Part shown: positions 8,038 to 16,565 of the stretch, one piece after another
Numbering within the stretch: the first letter of the stretch is position 1
Layout: every line of letters starts with the position of its first letter
Assembly: GCF_900116515.1 (NCBI RefSeq)
Contig: NZ_FPBA01000025.1
Coordinates: 1 to 64,000 of the forward strand
DNA length: 64,000 nucleotides
DNA from: Geodermatophilus amargosae
Lineage (GTDB): Bacteria > Actinomycetota > Actinomycetes > Mycobacteriales > Geodermatophilaceae
Direction of reading: 5' to 3'
Notes under the pieces: generated by a model
The model's input: only the letters and a program-made list of their open reading frames with translations
What the model was told of the DNA's origin: nothing
Databases searched by the model: none
Translations under genes and position numbers: made by a program

Positions 8038-9147
8038 ATGGCCAGCATCTCGAGGCGACCCAACGGCACTTGGCAGGCCCGCTACCGCGCCGCCCCCGGC
8101 GGCCCGCAGCGGTCCCGCGTCTTCACGCGGAAGGTCGACGCCCAGCGCTGGCTCGACGAGGTCCGCGCCAGCATCGTCACCGGCCAGTACGTCGATCCCC
8201 GCGCCGGCCGCCAAACCGTCCGCGAGTACGCCGAGCAGTGGCGCGCTGCCCAGGTGCACCGGCCGACCACGGCCGCCCACGTGGAGACGATGCTCCGCCG
8301 GCACGTCTACCCGAGCCTCGGCGACAAGCAGCTGTCCGCCGTCCTGCCGAGCGACGTCCAGGCCCTCGTCAAGCGCCTGTCGAAGACGCTGGCGCCGGGC
8401 ACGGTCGGCGTCGTCCACCGCATCCTGTCCGCGGTCTTCAAGGCCGCGGTCCGGGACCGCCGCATCATCGCGTCGCCCTGCACGGGAACACGACTGCCGA
8501 AGGTCCACAAGCAGCGCATCGAGCCGCTGCCCATCGAGGCCGTCCGCGCGCTCACCGAAACCGTCCCCGAGCGCTACCGGGCGCTGATCACCCTCGCCGC
8601 CGGCACGGGTCTGCGGCAAGGCGAAGCCCTCGGGCTGACCGTCGACCGGATCGACTTCCTCCGCCGGCAGCTGACCGTCGACCGGCAGCTGGTCACCATG
8701 CCCGACCGCCCGCCCTATCTGGCGCCGCCCAAGACCCAGGCCTCGGTCCGGGTGGTGCCGCTCCCCCAGGTCGTCGTCGACGCCCTCGCCGCCCACCTCG
8801 CGCGGTGGCCGAGCGACGGCTTCGTCTTCACCACCGACCTCGGCAACCCGATCCGCCGGACCGCCTTCTCCGCCACGGTGTGGCGCCCGGCCGTCCGCGC
8901 GGCCGGCCTGGACGACACCGTGACCTTCCACGGCCTCCGGCACTTCTACGCCAGCCTGCTCATCCGGCACGGGGAGTCGATCAAGACCGTCCAGGCCCGA
9001 CTGGGCCACGCGAGCGCCTCCGAGACCCTCGACACCTACAGCCACCTGTGGCCGGACTCCGACGACCGCACACGGGCCGCGGTGGACGCCGTGCTGGCTC
9101 CCGCGGCTGAGGAACATCTGAGGAACGGGGACGCCCGCCGGACCTGA
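8038..9147 (+). CDS. tyrosine-type site-specific integrase
   Basis: A 369-aa integrase of phage/ICE type. The N-terminal segment MASISRRPNGTWQARYR is the AP2-like arm-binding domain, followed by a SAM-like core-binding domain (about 60-160) and the catalytic domain. Catalytic residues are visible: Arg in GTGLRQGEALGL, Lys in PPKTQASVR, His-x-x-Arg in FHGLRHFYAS, His in LGHAS and Tyr in TLDTYSHLW. The start is the ATG preceded by GAGGAGACGGC; an upstream ATG adds a poor extension. It stops about 20 bp from the 3' end of rnpB on the opposite strand, the usual placement of an integrase beside its attachment gene. No excisionase is recognisable nearby. Confidence 0.9.
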   Translation: MASISRRPNGTWQARYRAAPGGPQRSRVFTRKVDAQRWLDEVRASIVTGQYVDPRAGRQTVREYAEQWRAAQVHRPTTAAHVETMLRRHVYPSLGDKQLSAVLPSDVQALVKRLSKTLAPGTVGVVHRILSAVFKAAVRDRRIIASPCTGTRLPKVHKQRIEPLPIEAVRALTETVPERYRALITLAAGTGLRQGEALGLTVDRIDFLRRQLTVDRQLVTMPDRPPYLAPPKTQASVRVVPLPQVVVDALAAHLARWPSDGFVFTTDLGNPIRRTAFSATVWRPAVRAAGLDDTVTFHGLRHFYASLLIRHGESIKTVQARLGHASASETLDTYSHLWPDSDDRTRAAVDAVLAPAAEEHLRNGDARRT

Positions 9148-9169
9148 AACCGCAGGTCAGGCGGAGGGC

Positions 9170-9590
9170 GACGGACGAGTCGGCCTGTACGCCGGGTTCT
9201 GTCCTCGGGCGCCTCGCGGCCTCCCGATGGGCGGTCATCCATCTAGGCCCGCCGTTGCCGGCGGGCTCGAGCGGTCCACCCGCAGGCTCGGGCGGGCAGC
9301 CCTCGAACGCCTGCGCAGGACGACGTCCGGTTGCCCAGCCGCCGTCCCTTCTCGACCTTGCTCCGGGTGGGGTTTACCGAGCCGCACCGGTCACCCGGTG
9401 CGCTGGTGGTCTCTTACACCACCGTTTCACCCTCACCAGCGGCGAGCCGCTGGCGGTCTGTTCTCTGTGGCACTGTCCCGCGGGTCACCCCGGGTCGCTG
9501 TTGGCGACCACCCTGCCCTGTGGAGCCCGGACGTTCCTCGGCGACGGGGTCTCCCCCGCCGACGCGACCGCCCAGCCGACTCGTCCGTCG
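9170..9590 (-). ncRNA. rnpB: RNase P RNA (class A, actinobacterial)
   Basis: The RNA subunit of RNase P, which trims tRNA 5' leaders. Read on the minus strand it has the conserved landmarks: P1 arms GACGGACGAGTCGGC near each end that pair with one another, GAGGAACGTCCGGGCTCCAC in the first conserved region, GGGTGAAACGGTGGTGTAAG in the middle, GGTTTACCGAG-type sequence read in reverse, and the 3' block GGACAGAACCCGGCGTACAG. Length of about 420 nt fits actinobacterial examples. Ends are placed from the P1 pairing and are accurate to a few bases. Confidence 0.93.
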
Positions 9591-9792
9591 TGCCGGTCAT
9601 CCTACGGCCCCGCCGAGGCTGCCGGACGTAGCCCACGGCCCGTCGACACGCTGCCGTCCGAAACGACACGCCGGGGATGACCAGGCAGATAACCAAGAGG
9701 ACCGGCTTCGGATTGTCACAAGCCGATAACACCCCTACGGTTTCGGCGTCCGGCAGGTCGTCACCGCCCCACCCGGGGAAGCCGTGCCGGAC

Positions 9793-9945
9793 GCCGCCGA
9801 GTCGTGATCCACCTCGTGGACGCGAGCCGGGGACCCACCGAACCACTGGGGTGAGTCCCGCCTCCGAGTTCGCTCGGAGGTGGGTAGGGCGCAACCTCCC
9901 GCCCGAACCCGTCAGCTGACCCGGTAGGCGGCACAGGAGAGAACG
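9793..9945 (+). promoter_or_regulatory. c-di-AMP (ydaO/yuaA-type) riboswitch
   Basis: The leader RNA contains the characteristic ydaO-family blocks in order: CGCCGAGTC, GCCGGGGACCCACCGAACCA, GGGGTGAGTC, a variable hairpin, GTAGGGCGCAACCTCCCGCC, then CGAACCCGTCAGCTGACCC and GGTAGGCGGCACAGGAGAG. In actinobacteria this class precedes genes for cell-wall hydrolases such as Rpf proteins and switches them off when c-di-AMP is high. A GC-rich hairpin at 9959-9999 is a candidate expression platform. The controlled gene is the secreted protein beginning at 10215. Confidence 0.85.
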
Positions 9946-9958
9946 GAGATCCGCACAC

Positions 9959-9999
9959 GGGGTGCGCCGCCGGCGCCCTTCCCGGCGTGCCCGCACCCC
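9959..9999 (+). terminator. candidate riboswitch expression-platform hairpin
   Basis: GGGGTGCG pairs with CGCACCCC, with a further inner GC stem, right after the aptamer. Whether it works as a conditional terminator is inference; there is no T-run. Confidence 0.45.
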
Positions 10000-10214
10000 C
10001 ACGAACCTCCGCCGCGACCCGCCCTGCACATCTGCCGGTCGCCGCGTGGACGGGAACGGACCTCGACGGCCTCCGCGTCGGCCTGCCACCCAGCGGGTCC
10101 TCCGCCTGGCCCTGTGTCCGGCTGCCCGTCTCGGCCTCGTGCCGCCCCTCGATCACGACAGGCCCCGCCGATCCACGGCGGCCTCGGAAACACTCGTCAG
10201 GAGCTCTCTTCGTC

Positions 10215-10829
10215 ATGCCCTCGAACACCCACCGGCGCACCCTGCGCCGCTCGCTCACCGCCGGCGCCCTCGCCGTCACCTTCGGCCTGGCCGGGCAGTC
10301 CGCCGCCCAGGCCGATCCCGGCCGCGACTGGGACCGCGGCGGGGACCGCTGGGACCGGACCGCCAACACGGCGCCCGCCCAGGAGGCCGCCCCCGCGGCG
10401 GCTCCGGCAGCAGCGGCTCCGGCGGCAGCGGCTCCGGCGGCGGCAGCCGCCACCGCGGTGGTCGCCGTGTCGGCCGACCTCACCGGCAAGCCCACGCCGA
10501 CGTCGACCGCCTACAGCGCCTGGGCTGCGCACGTCCGCCCGGTCGTCGCGGAGGTCACCCAGACCTTCGGGGTGTCCACGGTCCTCACCCGACCCGGGCA
10601 CTCCCCGACCCAGCAGCTCGCCGCGGACTTCATGGTCTACGCCGACTCGGCGAAGGGCGACGCCGTCGCGCAGTACGTCATCGACAACGCGGCGCGGTTC
10701 AACGTGGAGTACGTCATCTGGAAGCAGCGGATCTTCATGATCGGCGGCTCCGGCTGGCGGGCGATGGAGGACCGCGGGTCCGTCACCGCCAACCACTACG
10801 ACCACGTGCACGTGAGCTTCAACCCCTGA
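10215..10829 (+). CDS. secreted protein with ARB-07466-like C-terminal domain
   Basis: A 204-aa exported protein. A signal peptide (RRTLRRSLTAGALAVTF..., cleavage near AQA) is followed by an Ala/Pro linker (about 55-85) and a C-terminal domain (about 95-204) of the type found at the end of many actinobacterial cell-wall proteins. It contains SPTQQLAADFMVYAD, WKQRIF and the ending NHYDHVHVSF, which recalls the His/Asp metal site of M15 peptidases; catalytic activity is not established. The ATG has AGGAG upstream. A c-di-AMP riboswitch lies about 270 nt upstream, which supports a cell-wall role. Confidence 0.8.
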   Translation: MPSNTHRRTLRRSLTAGALAVTFGLAGQSAAQADPGRDWDRGGDRWDRTANTAPAQEAAPAAAPAAAAPAAAAPAAAAATAVVAVSADLTGKPTPTSTAYSAWAAHVRPVVAEVTQTFGVSTVLTRPGHSPTQQLAADFMVYADSAKGDAVAQYVIDNAARFNVEYVIWKQRIFMIGGSGWRAMEDRGSVTANHYDHVHVSFNP

Positions 10830-10835
10830 TCGGCC

Positions 10836-10870
10836 GGGACGCGGCCCCGGGTCCTCCGGGGCCGCGTCCC
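10836..10870 (+). terminator. strong GC hairpin downstream of secreted protein gene
   Basis: Perfect 14-bp arms GGGACGCGGCCCCG and CGGGGCCGCGTCCC with a 7-nt loop, 6 bp after the stop. Probably terminates the rightward transcript; no T-tract. Confidence 0.75.
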
Positions 10871-10930
10871 CTCGACCCACGCCCCCTCGACGCACGCCCC
10901 CTCGACGCACGACCCTCGACCCGCGCCCCC
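10868..10930. repeat. short tandem repeat, about 15-bp unit
   Basis: Four degenerate copies of CCCTCGACGCACGCC-like sequence between the terminator and the stop of the convergent PIG-L gene. Confidence 0.7.
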
Positions 10931-11650
10931 TCAACCGGCGTAGAGGGCGAACCCGGCCACCCGCCGGCCGTCCACCTCGGGGGTCGCCATGTCGACCTGC
11001 CGGCGCGCCTGCTCCTCGACCGGGTCGTCCGACAGCGCCTCGAGGTAACGCCGGTGCTCGGCGAGTGAGGCCACCGCACGGTCGACGACGCCCGTGACGT
11101 CGACGGTGTGCGTCACCTCGAACGGCGTCGAGACGGCCGTCCAGCGCACGCCGCGCCACGGCTCCTGGGCGGAGATCTCGGGGAAGATCCACTCGTTGGC
11201 CGCGTCGCCGACCGCGTCGAGCGCGCAGCGGCCCAGCGCCCGGTGGTCGGCGCTGTTCCAGTACGCCGGCGCGATCCCCGGCGGCGTCCACGTGTCACCG
11301 GGGTGCATCGTCACCACCAGGTGCGGCCGGTGCCGCCGGATCGCCGCGGCGAGCGACCGGCGCAGGTCCAGGCCCTCGGTCAGCCGGCCGTCGGGGTGCC
11401 CGAGGAACTCGACCACCGACACACCCACCACCGCGGCCGCGGCCCGCTGCTCGCGTTCGCGCAACGGCCCGGCCTCCTCCGGCGGCAGCCCGGCGATGCC
11501 GGCCTCGCCGCTGGTGGCCAGCACGTACCGGACGTCGCGTCCGGTCGCCGTCCACGCGGCGACGGCGGCAGCGCACCCGTACTCGACGTCGTCGGGGTGG
11601 GCGACGACGACGAGCGCGCGCTCCCAGTCGTCGGGCAGTGGTTCGGCCAT
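10931..11650 (-). CDS. PIG-L family deacetylase
   Basis: A 239-aa zinc-dependent de-N-acetylase-type protein of the MshB/Mca/PIG-L superfamily. The metal motif AHPDD lies in VVVAHPDDVEYG near residue 20, with later family segments LGHPDGRLTEGLDLR and NSADHRALG supplying the third ligand. The substrate cannot be told from sequence; relatives act on GlcNAc-inositol, mycothiol conjugates or antibiotic intermediates. I start at MAEPLPDDWERAL rather than the longer frame, which adds low-quality sequence. It is probably in one transcription unit with the DoxX-like gene read in the same direction. Confidence 0.85.
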   Translation of the reverse strand: MAEPLPDDWERALVVVAHPDDVEYGCAAAVAAWTATGRDVRYVLATSGEAGIAGLPPEEAGPLREREQRAAAAVVGVSVVEFLGHPDGRLTEGLDLRRSLAAAIRRHRPHLVVTMHPGDTWTPPGIAPAYWNSADHRALGRCALDAVGDAANEWIFPEISAQEPWRGVRWTAVSTPFEVTHTVDVTGVVDRAVASLAEHRRYLEALSDDPVEEQARRQVDMATPEVDGRRVAGFALYAG

Positions 11651-11728
11651 GCGGGCAGTGTGCCCGGGCCAGCGCGCCGCGGCGGGCTCGGGACGCGCGG
11701 CGGCGACGACCCCGACCTCCACCGCTCC

Positions 11729-12088
11729 TCAGCGCCCGCGGGCCACCCGCAACGCGGCGGCGATCATCGGCGCCTGCAGCGGCAGCCGCACCGCCGCGGC
11801 CGCCAGGAGCGCCGGCCGGCCGCGCGCCACGCGGAAGTGGTGCAGGTGCGCCGGCAGGAACGAGGCCAGCAGCCCGGCCGCCGCCCATCCCCCGGCCCGC
11901 CGGGTCGCCGGTGCCGCCAGCAGCGCTGCGGTGCCGACCTCGGCCACGCCGCTGCCGAACACCCAGGCGCGCGCGTCGCCGAGCTCGGGCGGGACCAGCC
12001 ACTGGTAGGTCCGCGGCCGCACCAGGTGCAGCACGCCGGAGCCGCCGAGGGCGGCGGCCAGCCAGGTCGCCGGGGCGGGGAGGCGCAT
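11729..12088 (-). CDS. DoxX-like small membrane protein
   Basis: A 119-aa membrane protein with about four hydrophobic helices (LAAALGGSGVLHLV, VFGSGVAEVGTAALLAA, GGWAAAGLLASFLPAHL, PLQAPMIAAALRV). The HLVRPRTYQWLVPP start and the helix pattern resemble DoxX/DUF4267-type proteins, function uncertain. The ATG lies 24 bp from the divergent TauE/SafE-like start, so the two share a very short promoter region or the start lies slightly inside. Confidence 0.7.
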   Translation of the reverse strand: MRLPAPATWLAAALGGSGVLHLVRPRTYQWLVPPELGDARAWVFGSGVAEVGTAALLAAPATRRAGGWAAAGLLASFLPAHLHHFRVARGRPALLAAAAVRLPLQAPMIAAALRVARGR

Positions 12089-12112
12089 GGCGTCACCGTA
12101 GGCTGCCGCTCC

Positions 12113-12865
12113 GTGCCAGCCGCCGACCTGCTCGTCGCGGCCGCGGTGTCCCTGGCCGCCGGTGTCATCAACTCGATCGCCGGCGGCGGGTCGCTCATCC
12201 TCTTCCCCACCCTGGTCGCGCTGGGGCTGCCGACGGTGGCGGCCAACGTCACCAACTCGGTGGCGCAGTGGCCCGGCTACCTCGGCGGCATGGCCGGGTT
12301 CCGCCGCGAGTACGTCGGTCAGGGCGGCCGGATGGTGCGCCTCGGCGCCGTGTCGGTCCTCGGCGGCACGGCCGGCAGCGTGCTGCTGCTGACCACGCCG
12401 AGCGAGGCCTTCGACGTCGTCGTCCCGGTGCTCGTGCTGCTCGCCAGCCTGCTGCTCGCGCTCCAGCCCCTGCTGACCCGCCGGCTGCGCGACCGTGACG
12501 ACGGCACCACCCGCGACCCCTGGTGGCTCTACCTCGCGCTGTTCCTCGCCACCGTCTACGGCGGCTACTTCGGCGGGGCGCTGGGGGTGATCCTGGTCGG
12601 CGTCCTGGGGACCGCGCTGCACCGGCTGCAGCTGGCGAACGCGCTCAAGTCGGCGTTGTCCGCGGTGACGGCGAGCGTGACGCTCGTCGTCTTCGGCCTC
12701 TTCGGACCGGTGGCCTGGCAGGTGGTCGCCGTCGCGGCGCCGGCCAGCCTGGTGGGTGGCTTCGTCGGCGCCCGGATCGCCGGCCGGATCCCCGTGACGC
12801 CGCTGCGAGTGTTCATCGTCGTCTTCGGCGTCGCGGTGTCGGTCTACCTGTTCACCCGGATCTGA
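12113..12865 (+). CDS. TauE/SafE family membrane permease
   Basis: A 250-aa integral membrane protein with about eight helices arranged as two similar halves: GVINSIAGGGSLILFPTL at the start of the first and VYGGYFGGALGVILVGVL in the second, both typical of the TauE/SafE (sulfite exporter) family. These move small anions such as sulfite, sulfonates or sulfoacetate, but the substrate here is unknown. The GTG start places the first helix at the N-terminus; longer frames upstream read through the opposite-strand genes. Confidence 0.85.
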   Translation: MPAADLLVAAAVSLAAGVINSIAGGGSLILFPTLVALGLPTVAANVTNSVAQWPGYLGGMAGFRREYVGQGGRMVRLGAVSVLGGTAGSVLLLTTPSEAFDVVVPVLVLLASLLLALQPLLTRRLRDRDDGTTRDPWWLYLALFLATVYGGYFGGALGVILVGVLGTALHRLQLANALKSALSAVTASVTLVVFGLFGPVAWQVVAVAAPASLVGGFVGARIAGRIPVTPLRVFIVVFGVAVSVYLFTRI

Positions 12866-12892
12866 GCCGTCGGCCGCTGTCCGCCCGGCGGC

Positions 12893-13924
12893 TCACTCCC
12901 CGCCGCGGCCGGGCTCGCCGATGGCGACCATCGCCTCCACGGCGCGGCGCGCGCGGGCCGCGGTCTCCGGGTCGACGTCGATGGCGCCCTCGCCGGTGCG
13001 CAGCGTGTGCAGCAGCTTCGCCGGGGTGATCATCTTCATGTAGCGGCAGGCCGCCCGCTCGTTCATCGGGATGAACGCCGTCCCGGAGTTGAGCGAGCGC
13101 AGCTGGTGCAGGATGCCGACCTCGGTGGCCACCAGCACCTGCGAGGCGCGCGTGGTCGCGGCCTCCTCGACCATCCCGCCGGTGGACAGCACGCGGGTGC
13201 GGTCGGCGGGCAGGTCGCCGTGGCTGACCAGGTCGAGCACCGAGGTGGTGCAGCCGCACTCGGGGTGCACGAGGATCTCCGCGTCCGGGTGCGCGGCCAC
13301 CTGCGCGCGGACGTCGGCCGGGCTGATGCCGGCGTGCACGTGGCACTCCCCCGCCCACACGTGGATGTCCTCGCGCCCGGTCACCCGCTTGACGTGCGCG
13401 CCGAGGAACTGGTCGGGGCAGAAGAGGATCTCCCGGTCGGCCGGGATGGAGCGGATGACGTCGGCGGCGTTCGACGATGTGCAGCAGATGTCGGTCTCGG
13501 CCTTCACCGCGGCGGTGGTGTTCACGTAGCTGACGACGACGGCGCCGGGGTGCTCGGCCTTCCACTCGCGCAACTGCTCGGCGGTGATCGAGTCGGCCAG
13601 CGAGCACCCGGCGGCGTGGTCGGGCAGCAGCACCGTCTTGTCCGGCGAGAGGATCTTCGCCGTCTCGGCCATGAAGTGGACGCCGCAGAAGACGATCTCG
13701 CGGGCGTCGGTCTGCGCGGCGACCCGCGACAGGTAGAGGGAGTCGCCGGTGAAGTGGGCGACGTCCTGGATCTCGGGCACCTGGTAGTTGTGCGCGAGGA
13801 CCACCGCGCCGCGCTCCTCGGCCAGCCGGCGGACCTCGGCCGCCCAGGTCTCGTACTCGGCGGGCGACAGGGTGCGCTCGTCGCCGACGACGGCGGAGGT
13901 GGCGGGCGCGATGGTCGCGGTCAC
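12893..13924 (-). CDS. nadA: quinolinate synthase A
   Basis: A 343-aa quinolinate synthase, which condenses iminoaspartate with dihydroxyacetone phosphate to quinolinate in de novo NAD synthesis using a [4Fe-4S] cluster. Family segments are [51 protein letters not shown] and TGGMV. Candidate cluster ligands are Cys107, Cys223 or Cys225 (HPECGC) and Cys293 (AACRYMK). Length is normal. nadB and nadC are not beside it, which is unusual because the three often form an operon. Confidence 0.95.
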   Translation of the reverse strand: MTATIAPATSAVVGDERTLSPAEYETWAAEVRRLAEERGAVVLAHNYQVPEIQDVAHFTGDSLYLSRVAAQTDAREIVFCGVHFMAETAKILSPDKTVLLPDHAAGCSLADSITAEQLREWKAEHPGAVVVSYVNTTAAVKAETDICCTSSNAADVIRSIPADREILFCPDQFLGAHVKRVTGREDIHVWAGECHVHAGISPADVRAQVAAHPDAEILVHPECGCTTSVLDLVSHGDLPADRTRVLSTGGMVEEAATTRASQVLVATEVGILHQLRSLNSGTAFIPMNERAACRYMKMITPAKLLHTLRTGEGAIDVDPETAARARRAVEAMVAIGEPGRGGE

Positions 13925-14061
13925 GGGGGCTCCTCGTGGGATGGCGCGGGGGGCTCATCGTCCCCGTCCTCCCACCGGCGGCGGGAGCGGGGTGCTCCGT
14001 GCAACGCTCCCCCGCCCCTGCCGCATCCCGGGGCCCCGGCGCCGGACGTCACCGCCGGACG

Positions 14062-14652
14062 TCACCGCCGGATGTCGTAGACCAGGTGGGTCACCCTGCT
14101 CCCCTGGACGACCTGCGGGTCCTCGAACTGGAGCTCCGGCGGCCCCCCGGCGCCGAAGAACGGCCGGCCCGACCCGAGGACGACCGGGACGAGGCAGAGC
14201 GCCAGCCGGTCGACCAGGCCCTCGCGCAGCGCCTGTCCGCCGACGTCCCCGGCCGAGACCGTCACGTCCCGGTCGCCGGCGAGCTCCCTCGCCCGCTCCA
14301 TCCCGGTCCGCACGTCGGGCACGAAGCTGAACGGCGCCGTCCCGAGGTGCGCCCAGTCGTCGGCGGGCCGGTGGGTCACGACGACGACGTGCTCACCGTT
14401 CGGGGGGACGCCTCCCCAGCCGTCGGTGATGTCGAACAGCCGGCGACCGCAGACCATGACGGCCATCCGCGACCTCGTCGCGCGCAGGAACTCCGCCGTC
14501 TGCGGGGTCACGTGGAAGCGCCGGTCCTCGTCGCTGAAGGTCGTCTCGACGTCGCCGTTCTCGTACCAGTCGAACAGCGGCCCCGGCATGTCGTCGTCCC
14601 GGGCCACGTACCCGTCCAGCGACACCGCCGCGAACACCACGACAGCACCCAT
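14062..14652 (-). CDS. dihydrofolate reductase-like (RibD C-terminal) protein
   Basis: A 196-aa protein of the RibD C-terminal/DHFR-like superfamily, common in actinobacteria as stand-alone NADPH-binding reductases of unknown substrate. It starts AVVVFAAVSLDGYVARDDD, a typical strand plus substrate loop. It continues with VMVCGRRLFDITDGWGG and VTVSAGDVGGQALREGLVD, matching the cofactor-binding glycine loops. The ATG at MGAVVV fits the family start; a longer frame adds 23 unlikely residues. Confidence 0.8.
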   Translation of the reverse strand: MGAVVVFAAVSLDGYVARDDDMPGPLFDWYENGDVETTFSDEDRRFHVTPQTAEFLRATRSRMAVMVCGRRLFDITDGWGGVPPNGEHVVVVTHRPADDWAHLGTAPFSFVPDVRTGMERARELAGDRDVTVSAGDVGGQALREGLVDRLALCLVPVVLGSGRPFFGAGGPPELQFEDPQVVQGSRVTHLVYDIRR

Positions 14653-14811
14653 GGCGCACCTCCTCGATGCCGGCTCCCCGGTGGAGCCGTCTACCAGGGG
14701 AGACGGGTCCCGCGTCTTCAACTCATCGGTTGAACATGCCAGGTGAGGCCGGACACACGGGACCCGGTCCTACGATCTGCGCGCCGATCCCACCCAGCAA
14801 GGGACTCCCCG

Positions 14812-15687
14812 ATGCACCGTCGTCCGCTCCCCCTCGTCCTCGCCGCCACCGCCGCCCTGGCCCTCGTCGCCTGCGCGCCGCAGGAGGAGTCGACCGACGC
14901 CGGCTCCACGAGCGGCGGCTCCTCGGCCACCGGCGCCTGCACGCCCGACGAGCTCGACACCCTCGAGCCGGGCACGCTCACCATCGCCACCGACGAGCCG
15001 GCCTACGAGCCGTGGTTCGTCGACGACGCCCCGGAGAACGGGGAGGGCTTCGAGTCCGCCGTCGCCTACGCCGTCGCCGAGCAGCTGGGCTACGCCGAGG
15101 ACGACGTCACCTGGACGCGGGTGCCGTTCAACGCCGCCATCCAGCCCGGCGCCCGGCCGTTCGACTTCGACGTCAACCAGTTCTCCATCACCGAGGAGCG
15201 GCGGCAGGCCGTCGACTTCTCCTCGCCCTACTACACGGTCAGCCAGGCGGTGATCACGACCGCCGGCTCGGCGGCCGAGGGCGCGAGCAGCCTCGACGAC
15301 CTGCGCGGCCTGCGCCTGGGTGCCCAGGTGGCGACGACGAGCCTCGACGTCCTCACGGACGTGATCGCCCCCGAGAACGACCCGGTCGTGTTCAACACCA
15401 ACGACGACGCCAAGCTCGCCCTGCAGAACGGCCAGGTGGACGCGATCGTGGTCGACCTGCCGACCGCCTTCTACATCACCGCCGCGGAGCTGGACGACGG
15501 CGTGATCGTGGGCCAGCTGGAGGACTCCGGCGAGGGTGGCGACCAGTTCGGCCTGCTGCTGGCCAAGGACAGCCCGCTCACCGACTGCGTCAGCCAGGCC
15601 GTCGACGCGCTGCGCGAGGACGGCACGCTCGACGAGCTCGAGCAGCAGTGGCTCTCCGACGTCGCCGACGCTCCCGTCCTGTCCTGA
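14812..15687 (+). CDS. amino-acid ABC transporter substrate-binding lipoprotein
   Basis: A 291-aa family-3 solute-binding lipoprotein. The signal peptide ends in the lipobox LVAC (Cys21), then a Ser/Gly linker, then the two-lobed binding domain with GTLTIATDEPAYEP and later NGQVDAIVVDLPTAFYI. It should capture a polar amino acid outside the membrane and hand it to the permease encoded next. First gene of a three-gene operon whose members overlap by 4 nt. Confidence 0.88.
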   Translation: MHRRPLPLVLAATAALALVACAPQEESTDAGSTSGGSSATGACTPDELDTLEPGTLTIATDEPAYEPWFVDDAPENGEGFESAVAYAVAEQLGYAEDDVTWTRVPFNAAIQPGARPFDFDVNQFSITEERRQAVDFSSPYYTVSQAVITTAGSAAEGASSLDDLRGLRLGAQVATTSLDVLTDVIAPENDPVVFNTNDDAKLALQNGQVDAIVVDLPTAFYITAAELDDGVIVGQLEDSGEGGDQFGLLLAKDSPLTDCVSQAVDALREDGTLDELEQQWLSDVADAPVLS

Positions 15688-16565
15688 GCACCGTCCTCTC
15701 CGGCGGCGGGAGCCCCGCGCTCCCGCCGCCCAGCGAGCTCGAGCTCGGCCGCCGGGCCTGGCGCCGCAGCCGGGCCCGGCGCTCGACGCTCGTGGCACTG
15801 GCCTCCACGCTGCTGTTCGCCGCCGTCGCCTACCTGGCGGTCACCAGCTCACCGGGCTGGCCGCGGGTGCAGGCCACGTTCTTCTCCCCGTCGGTGGCCC
15901 TGGAGTCGCTGCCCGACATCGCCCGCGGGCTGCTGGTCAACCTGCAGGTGCTCGTCGTCGGCGGGTTGCTCGTGCTGCTCGTCGGCCTGGGCACCGCGGC
16001 CCTGCGGACGCTGCGCGGGCCGGCGTTCGCCCCGCTGCGGCTCCTGGCCACGGCCTACGTCGACCTGTTCCGCGGGATGCCGCTGATCATCGTGCTGTAC
16101 CTGGTCGGCTTCGGGTTCCCGGCGCTCGGCCTGCAGGGCGTGCCGACGTCGCCGTTCGTCCTGGGGACGGCGGCGATCGTGCTGGTCTACTCCGCGTACG
16201 TGGCCGAGGTCTTCCGCGCCGGCATCGAGTCGGTGCACCCGAGCCAGCGCGCCGCGGCCCGCTCGCTGGGGCTCACGCACCGGCAGACCATGCGGATCGT
16301 GGTGCTGCCGCAGGCGCTGCGCACGGTCACCCCGGCGCTGCTCAACGACTTCGTCGCGCTGCAGAAGGACGTCGGGCTGATCTCGGTGCTGGGCGCGGTC
16401 GACGCGGTCCGCTCGGCGCAGATCCAGGTCGGGCAGAGCTTCAACTTCACGCCCTACGTCGTCGCCGGGCTGCTGTTCGTCCTGCTCGCCGTCCCCTCGG
16501 CCCGGCTCGCCGACGCCGTCACCGCGCGCGCCCGCCGCCGCCAGCAGAGCGGGAGCCTGCTGTGA
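15684..16565 (+). CDS. amino-acid ABC transporter permease (possible CTG start)
   Basis: A HisM/GlnP-type permease with about five helices. The hallmark EAA loop is present as ESVHPSQRAAARSLGLTHRQ, followed by VLPQALRTVTPALLNDFV. The frame has no ATG, GTG or TTG near the expected start. The best candidate is CTG at 15684 (read as Met, then STVLSGGGS), which overlaps the upstream stop as CTGA; the next in-frame GTG lies inside the first membrane helix. With this start the product is 293 aa. Its own stop overlaps the ATPase start as GTGA. Confidence 0.8.
   Translation: MSTVLSGGGSPALPPPSELELGRRAWRRSRARRSTLVALASTLLFAAVAYLAVTSSPGWPRVQATFFSPSVALESLPDIARGLLVNLQVLVVGGLLVLLVGLGTAALRTLRGPAFAPLRLLATAYVDLFRGMPLIIVLYLVGFGFPALGLQGVPTSPFVLGTAAIVLVYSAYVAEVFRAGIESVHPSQRAAARSLGLTHRQTMRIVVLPQALRTVTPALLNDFVALQKDVGLISVLGAVDAVRSAQIQVGQSFNFTPYVVAGLLFVLLAVPSARLADAVTARARRRQQSGSLL

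Larger units (their letters stand above)
1..9169. mobile_element. accessory (defence-type) genomic island, right end
   Basis: Inferred island: IS, broken ABC-3C operon, TIR gene, phage-type genes, decayed transposase, NERD gene and a terminal integrase, all with composition unlike the backbone that begins at rnpB. The left boundary is outside the window and no duplicate of the rnpB 3' end was convincingly found inside it, so the element limits are not proven. Confidence 0.55.
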
